Below, piece after piece: positions 32,301-44,300 of a DNA stretch of 64,000 nt; the stretch's first letter is position 1, and every line of letters starts with the position of its first letter. A program made the translations under genes and the position numbers. Under the pieces are notes generated by a model. It searched no databases. It was not told the DNA's origin and saw only the letters and a program-made list of their open reading frames with translations. This DNA is from Enoplolaimus lenunculus (Eukaryota; Nematoda; Enoplea; Enoplida; Thoracostomopsidae), in contig JASANG010001741.1 of the NCBI GenBank assembly GCA_030248215.1, positions 62,001 through 126,000 of the forward strand. Direction: 5' to 3'.

Positions 32301-35300
32301 AACGTAAAAAATAAGGCACAAACATTCAGATCCAAATCTCAACAGGTCGAGTCAGCGTTCTCAGACTCGAACGTCGAGCACTCATACATAAGCGATAGAC
32401 GATAAACGTACACCCATCCGATATAATAACCACAACCTAATCGATAGTCTAAAGGTTCGAATCGTCGATTGAAATTCAACATCAGTTGAAACAGAATGTA
32501 TTCAAATGGAAAAATACAATATGAATTTTTGCGTCAAAATCTCAAGAGGGTATCAGTCCCGTCTAGCTGGAACGACAAATAGGCCATACATGAGAGTGAC
32601 AATTAGCACCTGTGGTCGCAGGCTATCTTGGTTCGAGTTCTAGCTTGAATTAAACCTTCGAAGGAATGAAAAAAATTCATGTGAAAAAACACATACGCGG
32701 AAACAATTGGTCATAATCTAATCTAACTATTGTAGCACACTTGGAATGTAGGTTAGGTTTGGTCATACTGTGTCTAGTGGATTGGTATGAAGGATCAAGG
32801 AATGTGGTGTTTTTGAAGCTGACAACTCATGTGATGTGGGGTTGAATATTTTTTGGGGTATAGAGAAAGATGCGAAGTGGGGTCGAGCGAGATATTGACG
32901 GGGAATTGACTCGCTGCGTTCCATCTTCCAAAAGTTTTGTTCCGCGGTAGCCGCGATCACTAGCGCATCCAGAGGGAGGGGGCGTACGCACCCGTCCTCG
33001 TCATAAAAAGGGTCCTACCCTACATTTTTCCCTCTCAGAAAATTTTTTGATGATAAAGTAATGTCCCTACTTTACAATTTTCTGCGGTTCATCACATTTG
33101 CCAGCCCGCGCCGTCCATCAGAAATTTTAGGATCCGTCTCTGGTCGCGACCGTTTCTTAGACAAAGGCCTTTCAAAATTGGTCCCGAAAATTTCCCAATT
33201 GCTGACCGGGGAAATCTTGCAAAAAAAATTTCGCCTACCAGAGGCGTATACAAGAACGAGATATTGACGATATATCCCTATTCGAAATTATCTCTAGAAA
33301 TAGGGTACAAAGAAAGTTTAGATGAATTTACAATTTATTGCTGGCGTTTAGCGTTTAACTAATAATTTTCCACCCTCGCGAATAATAAACTAATGGCTTT
33401 TCGCTTTCATTTGTAAATTTAAGCCAAAAATTCGTCAATCTTACCTTCGCTTCCTGGAATTTTCGGCTCACCAACACCTGATGCTACTGGTCGCTGTGTT
33501 GTTTCGCCAGACGCTGCGGCAGTTGAAATTTCGCCTGAAATGTACTTTTACAATAAAACTATTATGCCAACTAATTTGTAATTACTTAATTTCCTTAAAC
33601 AAGATACACGGGTGTACGGGTAAATAAATAGTACCATGTTCGACCTAAAAACGTTAATAGGGTATCCCTTAAGCACCTTTTATATATTGCTAAATCAAAA
33701 ACCTAAAATATTAATAAAAATATTGGTGTTTTATAAACAGAGAAATTTCGGCACATGTCAAGTATAGAAACCGCTCCAACTAGAAGACAGGCAGAATGGA
33801 GGACTCGGAGACTGGGAAGCGTAGACTTATACTTAAAATTAGGCTTATGTTTACGCTTTTAGGTTTAGGCTTATGCTTATTTTTAAGCACGGCCGTGAGC
33901 AGAAAATTGCATTTGGGGGCACCGAATATTAAGTGTGGGGCACCCCTACAATTGTACTTGAAAATTGTTTACTTTTAGACCGAAGCAATTTTTGTAGGCA
34001 CAAATCAAATTTGGGGGCACGGCCCCCAAATGCCTCCGTGGGGACGCTGTTGTTTTTAATGTTTAGGCGGGGTGCAATCGGAATTCCGATTCCGATTAGA
34101 ATTCCGATTCAAAACGAGTTCCGATTCCGATTCCGATTGCGCAATCAATCGGAATGGGAATTTCCACATTTTAATTTTAGACCTACTTGTTACGATATTT
34201 TGTATAAAAATTCAGCATCATTTATCTATTCATTTGTTTTTGATAAGTTAACTTATCAATAATTGATTGCAGTTTAGCTTTACAGAGCCAAAAAAGATTG
34301 CCAATTTGTACATGCGACGTTTTTCAGAATTGGGTGCAGCAGCCTACAGACACCCTAAATCAATATTATACTTGTTAAAACAAATTTTCCGTATAGTCAC
34401 AAATTTTGTAGTTCCGATTCCGATTCCGATTACGATTCCGGTATAAATTTGCTGTTCCGATTCCGATTCCGTTTCCGGTATAATTCAGTTCCGCTTTGCA
34501 CCCTGGTTTTAGGTTTAGGTTTATGCTTAGTAGTCAGGTTTCGATAGTTTACCTGGGCCAGAATTTTAGTAGCCTGTCGTAGCCAAGCCACTAACTTACT
34601 TTTGCCCACTGTAGTGTTCAGTGTTCCTTCAGTTGAAGTTAACTTTTCTGTTGTCTGTTTGTCACTTGTTGTAGTGGTTACAGTTTTACCTGAAATACAA
34701 CAACCCATTAACTTACTGACTCAGGCCTATAGCCAAAGGGGTAAACCAGAAGGCTCAGCACCCATGGAAAAATTTTGGCCCACCGCGAAAATAAATTTTC
34801 AACCTTGCTTGTTAGTCAACGAAAACCCTTTCATGCCCCTCCTGAAAAATTTTTCGCCTCCCAAACAAGGTGAGCTGGCTACGGGCATGTATTGCTTTAT
34901 AAGTTTTTGAACCCGTAACCAGCATACCATATAATACAGCTGAAATTTATAGTTTGGCCCAAAATCTCGACTGTGTATAGCGTCTATCACTGATTACCGA
35001 CAGGGGTTCAAACATACCAACTCTGGTAATAGCGGATAATTGACACAGAAACAGAGTAAATCAAATGCAAAATTGTGCTGAATTTCAAAGCTTGTTATTT
35101 GATGATTTGAATGCTACAAAACTTTATTACCAACTGGTGATAGGTGCTACACACATTTGAGAATACGAAGATTGAAAAAATAATATAAACTAAATTTAAA
35201 AAATTTAACCAAAATTACTTGCGCTTGCTTCTACTGGTCCGCCAGTTGTTGTGGACGGCACGGAATGGTCCGCAGTGGTAACAAAAGGCGTTGTCGTTGG

Positions 35301-38300
35301 CTCCAGACGCAGTGTTGTTAAAATGTCGTCTAAAAATATAAATGCTTTATAAATCATTAATAAAGTAAACAATTTTTCACTATCCGATTACGGTAGATTC
35401 AATGGCGAAAGCGTTTTACTTAAAAATTAAAAATTAGGGTGTTCTGTCAATTTCTTATTGCAGAACAACACTGACAGATTGGATACCAGATATAGTAAAT
35501 TTACACTCTACTGTATTGATTGCAGACAGTGGCGCCGTTTGCCGTTGACGCTAAATTTATACTTCCATTGACTGGGTGCGAACAAAACGCGGGTCTTTTC
35601 CGTAACCCGTGTTTCCCAAAAATGGTTCGATTTTTGAAAATTTTTTGCATATTTGAGCTTCTCATGACCTACCTTGATTATTCCACGCTTAAATTTGAAT
35701 TTTCAAAAAATTCTATTTTTAAGGTCCCAAAAAATTCGATTTTTAAGGTCCCAAAGTTCTCCTAGACGCAGCTTCACAAGCTGCATCAAGTGGTATATAA
35801 TTTGTCAAACTTTTTGACAGAAAAACTTTTGGGTCGCAAAAGGCAACTTTTGTGACCTTAAAAAATTGCATTTTTTCAAAAATTCAATTTTAGGCGTGGA
35901 ATGATCAGGTGAAGCCATGAGAAGATCAAATATGCAAAAATTTCCAAAAATTGAAATATTTTCGGGCAAACGCGGGCTGGGAAAGATATTACGGAAAAGC
36001 CCCGAAAACGCAACGCGCGCTGGGTACATTGTGTTATGGACAGAAAATAATCGGTTGATTTTTATAAGTATGCACCATCCACTCTGGATAACAATAAGGT
36101 TTGTTGTACTTGTGGCTGCCAACATTTCTTCAGCAGTTGTCTGTTCCAATTTACTTGTGGGGCTTTCGTTATTGTTAGTAGCTGTTGATGTTGTTGTTTT
36201 TGCTGTTGATGTTGTTGTTTTTGTTGCTTCTGCTGTAGCCGTTGTTGTAGTCGTTGATGTTTGTGATTTATCTGACATATATACCATGATATCATACATG
36301 TCAGATAGGGTATTACGACAATTCGGTCTGATAACTAGTCACACGACCACTTGTAATCCGAAATCTTATAAACTCGACAATTCGTAGTTCATCATTATGT
36401 TTAAACTTAGACTTAGGCTTACGTTTGAATTACGCTCAGATTTACTCATATGATTTAGGACACTGTTGGGCGACAAGTTGTCGGGCGACGAATTGTAGTA
36501 GATTCCACAGATAGGCTTAGTTTTCATTGCAAAGTTTTTTAAACTTGTGTAGTATTTTTAAAAGGTTGTACACGATTTGAAAGAAATTTTTATACCTTGC
36601 CACTGTGCAGGGTACATTGTTGAAATTTAAAGTTTGTTTAAATTTTCCCTAGCTATAAAATGTTGAAAAGTACATAGCTAATGTTTTTAAAAATGGTCAT
36701 TTACGATCAATACATTGCACAAAATGGTCAGTCAAATTGATTCCCTCCGAAACAGGCCCTACGACACTACAGAAAATGATCCAAATTCGACTCCGCCAGA
36801 GTCAAACGTACAACTAAGTGAGTTGAGTTTGACTCTGGTAAAGTCGAATTTGACTCAGTGCAGTCCCGTAGAGCCTATTTCGAAGAGAGACAATTTGACT
36901 CACAATTTTTTGCAGTGTACTTACCAGTTTGGTTTAACCGTATCGTGCCAAATTCTGACAATCCCGTAGTATCTTCAGTAGATGCGGTAGACAGTTCAAC
37001 AGGTTGGTTGATTAAAATTTCACTCGTTGAGTCTATGCCTACAAATTAAACCGCATTCACATGTGAAAAATTTTATTACAGCACCAACGAGCAGCTGTAA
37101 TTTGACGGTGCAAGTTTTGTGCCACTTTTTCGAGGCGAGTGCAGCTACAAATTGCCTGTGACAAATTGTACGTGCAAATTGTAGCTGCAAGTTTTTGTAT
37201 TTAAAACTTGCAGCTACAATTTGCACCTACAATTTTTGACAAGGCAATGTATAGCTGCACTCGCTCCGAGAAACTTGCACGTCCAAGTTGGAACTGGAAA
37301 GTTCTTTCTGTCAAAAACTCGGCTGTCACAGTTCAGCTACGAGTTCTTGCTAAAATTTCATTTTTTTAAATTTCAGTAGAGTTTTCAATATAGCCCAAGA
37401 CTTGATATAAAATTTAAATTTTTCCACCTCTAAACACCATAACCTTAGACTTAGACTTAGACTTAGGCTTATGCTTATGCTTAGGCTTAGGCTTAGGCTT
37501 AAGCTTAGGCTCAGGCTTAGGCTTAGGCTTAGGCTTAGGCTTAGGTTTATGCTTAGGCTTAGGCTTAGGCTTAGGCTTAGGCTTAGGCTTACGCTTAGGC
37601 TTAGGCTTGTTACAAGCACGCCTGTGAACCTATGACGTTTGTTTAATTAGGCAAAACCTTGATCTACTTTGAAAAGTTATTGCCGGCAAACTTGTAGTTA
37701 AGCCCAAGTATTTGTTTTGTACACCAAAACCGTTGGTCAGTTTCTTGGAAATTGATCACCGGTTGAAGGTGCTCCCTTGCTTGGTTTAAAACTCGAGAAA
37801 CCATGGTCCCATGTAAAGATCAGAGGAGGAACGTTTTTCTGTTTAACTGCAATAGAGAAAGCTTAAGGCGGAGACCGATTTTTGTGCTTAGACTTATGCG
37901 AAATTCACGTTATAACCGGGGTAGACGGGTCACACATTGTCCCATGTTGATTCGATGTCAACGTTGGAATCCTCATATCAAGTGAGCAGACATAACTCGA
38001 GTTTTATATGACAACTACGATATAATATTTAATAGGACAATTTGGTCAGGTTACCTCAAGTATGCAGACAATTAAAAACATATATGATATTCACAGATAA
38101 TATGGCAAATATCATATGATGTTGAAGAACGAAAGGCGACATACACATTATGATAACAGACAACTCCAAGTTTTTGGATATGATACGTGGTTTATAAGCA
38201 GACAAAATGTTACCCAATATTCTGATATGGATAAAATATGTCCAGTCTGCCACTGGTATAACGTGAACCCCGCATTAGGCTTTAGTCTTATGAATATGCT

Positions 38301-41300
38301 TATACTACTGTTACGGCACTGTTGTGTACACTGGCCAAAACATGAGTAAGCTAAAAGGCAACGAATTGTAATCAAATTACCTAAAGAGCGATTAGTCGTG
38401 GTGGACTGGCTTTCAGGCAAAGTTGTATCGCTTTCTGGTACGGATGTCGGCCGTTCGGATTTCGGTTGAGTTGTTGGTTGAACAATTGTATCGGATCCTG
38501 GAAACATAAATAAATGGCTTTTAGTTTTTCAAAATAAAAAATTAACGCAAACTTGATGTAGCAGAGTGGTGGTGGTATGCGTATTATCTAGAAAATGATT
38601 CGTAAATCCCAGTTTAGTCACTATAACTGATAAAAGCAATACTATTAGATAACACTTTTTTGAAGAAGAATATGCAACTGAGTGCATTCCGTGTAAAACA
38701 ATCTCAGCGTCGTGCGCTGGGTAATTTTTTTGGCCCACAAAATGCACACAGTTGCATATTTTGTTTAAAATGATCATTATCCACTCTTGATAACAGTAAC
38801 CAATCAAAACGTGAAACTGTTTAAAACTACCTTCTTCACATCGAAAACAACCAATTAAAACCGGAGCAGCAACTTGCGCTCCACCGCCAACAGCGCTGGA
38901 TACTCGAATCCCATTGGCTGTTTTCTCATCATCACATGACAACGTTTGCTGATTGGCCAGATTAACGTCGTTGGCGTTATTTATATAGCAAACCAATCCG
39001 GTTTCATGTTGCATAAACCCTGCTGTATTGCAATTTGGATTCGTTTGGCAAATGGAAGCGCATTCGTCTACAGATGCGACCGGATGAGAAGTAGCAAAGT
39101 TGAGGTCTTCACTCGATGTTGCGTTTACGATTAAGTACGAGAATGTCGATAAGCAGGCGTCTAAAATATGTTACAAACAGAATCACAGCGTATATTTCAG
39201 TTCGGAAAGGTATACCTCCCAAGATGTTTTGACTGTTGGTACTATACGGTCTGCACGACCCCTGTTTGAAGTTTTGTCCAAAGTTAATGACCACGCCTGG
39301 AATCGAACCTCGGTCCTCTTGCGCTCGAGCCAAGCATGCTGCCCCTACACCACGCGGTGATTGCAACAACATCTTATACCGGTATATGTGCGCACAGGCA
39401 TGGCAACACTTGCTTTACATACACTTACGTGCACCATATACCGGCATTGACCTCTAGAATATAGAAAGTTACTATAAACTCTGTTAAGAGTACTAAATCA
39501 GATAATTCGGAATTTTTTGGTATGCCAAACGCAACGAAAATACAAATTTTGTAAAATCACAGGAAATTTCACCGTCGAAATTGTCGCAACCCCTGTACAA
39601 ATTAAACCCGAGCCGGAGGTCGATTTTCTACCGGAGTTGAACGCAGCCCTCCGGTTGCAACCTACCCTATACAATGCAGGGCCCATATTACTTTTAGGGC
39701 TGTCCCGGTTTTTGGCGGTTTTGCTTAGGCTTTGGCTTAAGCTTGGGCTTAGGAATACGCTTCTGCAACGCCTAGGCTTAGGCTTAGGCTTACTAATACG
39801 CTTTTGCAACGCTTAAGCTTAGATTTAGGAATACGCTTTTACAACGCTTAGGCTTAGGCTTAGGATTAGGCTTAGGAATAGGCATATGCAACGCTTAGGC
39901 TTAGGCTTAGAAATACGCTTAATCTACTACTACGGCCCTAAAAGTAACATTGGCCCAGTACAGGATACTCCCCGTCAACAAAAACGATTAAGCGATTCCA
40001 GTTTATACCTTTAACAGAAACAGGACTCAAAACTCTTGTAGAATTAAACCAGAGCCGAAGGTTTATTTTCTACCGGAGTTGAACGCAGCCATCCGGTTGC
40101 AACCTACCCTATACAGTACAGGGCCCAGTACAGCATACACTACGTCAATGAAAACGATTAAGCCATTACAGTTTATACCTTTAACAGAAACATGGATTGA
40201 TGATGTACTTGGCTTAGTTGCAGATGGCCGAGATATTTCTTCAATGATAAGTTGCGTCGCTAAAATATCGAAACAATTAAATAATTCATTTGTTTACATA
40301 ATAACGATTCAGATAAAATAATGGTAGAAATATAATCTTTATTTCAACATATTGTCAATCAGCACAACAGTCACCGAAAACGTCAAATTATAACAATTTG
40401 TCATTTTAACTCTTTCTTTAATGAATATTTTTATTAATTTTAGCACAAACTCTTATTTTGAAAGTAGGATTCGAACACAGGACTTACAGGTGAGTAGCTA
40501 ACGGTTTGCTTAATACCCTCATTACTCAGCTAAGCTTAAACTTTTAAAATTGTTACGTTGAAATTTTCAACTACAATTTGAAGCTATACTCTCAAAGCTT
40601 AAACTAACTTGATTTAAGTTTAAGCTAATCCACCAGTATTAAACTAACTTTCAAGATTAACTAAACTAACTGGTAGGTTTACGCTTAAACTCATTTAAAA
40701 TGTTACTTATTTTCAGTTTAAGCTAAACTTAATGAACTCTTAAATACACTGCTGCACTTGTTACTTAATCTAAAAATAAGTTTAGTTAATCTCGTGTTAA
40801 ACTTAAAAACACGTTAGTTTAAGTAAAACTTAATATTCTAGTTTAGTTCGTCCAGCCATTTAAGTTTTACTTAAACTGATATTCAAGTTTAGTTAAGCTG
40901 TAATTTAAGTTTAAGTTTTTAGAGAGTACCTTTAACTGGTTGAGGGCATTGAATACACGAAGCAATCAGTGTTTTCCCGTCAGGAATCAACGTAGTATTC
41001 AACTCAACGTTAACCATGTCGTCATTCTCGCTGCACGATTGGTCCGGTAGAACGTCGCTGAACCAGCATTGGTAGCTTCCAAACGTACCACGACTACCGC
41101 CATTTGTCGCGAGTAGTTTTGAGATTCCAACCTAAAATATAATTGAGCAAAAAATCTTAAAATTTCGTACACCCAGCGAAAATTTTGCTACAGTTGTGAT
41201 GGAGTTCAAACCCACATCCAACAGTAAAACTGAACAGTGATTTTCTAGAAATCAACTTTAATTCAGTCTTGACAATCTCAATCTGAGTTCAAATAGTTGT

Positions 41301-44300
41301 TAATCAAGATTGGAGTCGCTCGATTCGAGTTAAATTGAGTTTGCCTACAATGGCCGGTCTGTAAGTTTTCGGTTGCGTTCACTTGCAATTTGATAAGTTT
41401 CAGTAAGAATGGATAATTGTTATTTGACAACAGTGTGCAACTGAAAGCATACAAAAGAATGGTACCCAGCGCACGTTTCGTTTTGGCCGACCCCCTTCGT
41501 CTTATTTAGGGGGTGTGTTGTGTTTTTCAATTCTGTGTTATCAAAAATTAGCTGTATAGAACCAGAAAATTCACATTCAAAATAGCTGCAATTTTATACT
41601 GGTTTCGAGGCAGCATACGAAATCATATTAATTTGAAGAATATAAGGAACCATCAATAATGTAGACATTTATCGTTGGCGGCACGTCAGTGATTGCTTAT
41701 ATATCAAAGCTTACCTGTAGGCATTTATAGTCAGAGTAACACAAGAATATACATTCGGCAATACTAACGGTTTCTAGACTTCGTGTAAATCTCGGTTCAG
41801 CAGTAGACACGCGGTACAGCAGTGGATTGTTGCAAGCTGAAAAATATTAATTTGATCAGCTTTTCGGCATCAAAAACACCCTCTAAGACAACCTCAAAAA
41901 CGCGATTGTGAAAAAGTCATAATTGTGTGTGAAATGATCATGCGAGGTCATGAGAAATCCAAATATACTATCGTTAAAGAAATACTATTTTGCAGGATTC
42001 CTATCGGAAGCATATTGTGTCAGAAACGGAATCGAAAACAAATTTTTTGATCGGAACCGGAATCGGATTCAAAATGTAAGTTTTGATAATTTTATTAAAA
42101 CGGTAAGTGTATGATTTTTGACTTTTGTGGCAGTATGCCTGTTTGAATTGATCACAGTTTCAGTAAAAATTACTAATATAGCTGGTAACGGACACTGCGC
42201 TATGTACCAATACTGTACATCTCTGCGTCGTGTTTAACTCGCCTTGACGACAAGAGTGCAACCAGTAGTTCTGTACGGGAAAAGATAACATTCAGTAAAA
42301 ATATTTTCCAAAAATCTTCCCTACAACCAGGAGTCCGCAGCTTATTCTAAAACTTGTACTGTGGTGACCCAAGTAAGAGGCTAAACTGATTTATTTGGCC
42401 TCTCCAGAGGGTACCCCCTTTATTATTCGGTTACGGACTGTTATTTATGTTCAACCAGCCCTCCGCCACCCTTCCTTACTGATAGATATCCGGTATTGCA
42501 ACTATCCGTTGAATCAAACGGGTTTTGCCTTGCACCAAAAGCTTGAGCGATAATGCAAGGTTATACTTTAGAATGTTACTTTCAAAACTTAAGTACGCTT
42601 TGAAGTTTCGAACTCAAGTATATTTTGTTATCTAGTCATTTATGCGCTACAATTAAGGATAATTGGCACTTATGGACTCTAATTATGGTTTAGGGACTCA
42701 ATCCGCTTACGGACTATTATTAGGGATACAGACTCCTATTCATTGGGACTCAAAATAGGGACTCACTCTTATTACCCCTCTCTTATTCGGGTCACTACAG
42801 TACAAATGTATAATCTTTATCATTCCTTTATAATTTTCGTGTAGAATATATCTACTTTATTTCCCTTGTATACAACGAAAACATTAATAAGATTAACAGT
42901 TAAGAAGATTTAGTCAACGCCTAAATTAGGTTTTTCAAAAATTATTCTAAAAATTGCCAGCTAATTGGCAAAACCCACACTTACGTTTAATGGTTGTTCG
43001 TTGTGCAGTTTCACTTCCGGCTAAAATTACAGGAGTTGCTACTCCTGGAGTGCTATCAATCACTAGGCGTTCTGAAGGTATTCCTGAAAGTTTAAAAATA
43101 TGCATTACCGGAGTGGCGGACCAGATCTGACCACTACGCGCGGGTATAAGCGGGTAAACGCGGGTCAGGTAATAGTTTTTTGGATGGGTGTATACCCGCG
43201 GGTAAAAAATATCACGGAGCAAGTAAAAAAATTTTTTTCATCTTTACCGACCGACAATTTTCGTAAAAACGGCAAACAGCAGTTCAGAGTACATAGCTAG
43301 TTTCGGATTACAAGTCGTCAGACGACGTACCAAATCTTTTACTGCTGATATCAGCAACGCACCTGTTTGTCCCATTGTCACAATAGCCGTAGTGCCACTG
43401 TCTCCTGGAATTTGAGTAATTTCGAATATTTTTTTCGTTGCACTAGCTGAAAATTATAAAAATCGTTTCTGAAAAAAATTAGGCCATAACAACCCGTCAC
43501 CGTCCGGAGCTGTCTGTCACCATACGGTATTGAACGTGAGTGATTCGCGTACGATATCGCACAGTGACGGGTGGTGCCGGACGGTGACGGACGATTAAAA
43601 ATTTGTCTTCCTTGTGTATACTAGTCAGCGTGGTTGCAAATTTGCAACCCTAAAATATTTCTTACAAAACATTTTAAGAATCTGTTCTAATTTGCATATA
43701 AGTCGTAGCCCAAGTTGTAATTTAGCACAATTCCGAATTGGGCTAGTCTCATTTCGAATTGGACTAGCCCGGAGCGTAATAACGACTTGGGCTAGCCTAC
43801 GGCGTAATTCTTTTTATGCAACAAGTTTTCGCCTTGTGATTGGTTACTAGCTTAATGACATACTCAAATACGATTGGTTGATATGAATACTTTTTTCTGA
43901 TTGGCTAAGTAATCGCCACCTATTGGCTACCTAACAGTTTGTTTTACTGAGCAAAGCGGAATCAAGCAGGATTACGACTATCAAGTAACCAATTAGAAAA
44001 CAGACAGACTTATCTGTCATGATTCCGCCTTGGGCTAGCCCAAGTCGTAATTCCGCTTTGGACTAGCGCAATTCGGAATTGGCCTGAATTACGCCTTGGT
44101 CTGCGACATATATATGCTATCTTTTGTTCATATATGAATAAAACAGCCATTACAACAACGGGAACTAAGCCCAAAATACGTATGTGGGGCGTTCCAGGTT
44201 TAATAATATGGCTAACAAATAATTTCGAATGACAAAAAAGCATTCTACCTACCTGAGCTTAACTGCGCGCAGTGTACACAATCAGCAATAACAGATTGGC

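Noticed and set aside
32570-32660. GGTTCGAGTTC resembling a tRNA B box on the plus strand
   Set aside because: The A box and stems are too poor and the spacing too long for a supported tRNA or SINE call.
35520-35765. Plus-strand 81-codon frame and the minus counterpart reaching to 35805
   Set aside because: They lie in the w28-w27 intron and hold a short direct repeat; no exon borders. Part of the minus frame is w27 read through its donor.
37350-37619. Leu/Ser-repeat frame of 89 codons
   Set aside because: Translation of the TTAGGC hexamer array.
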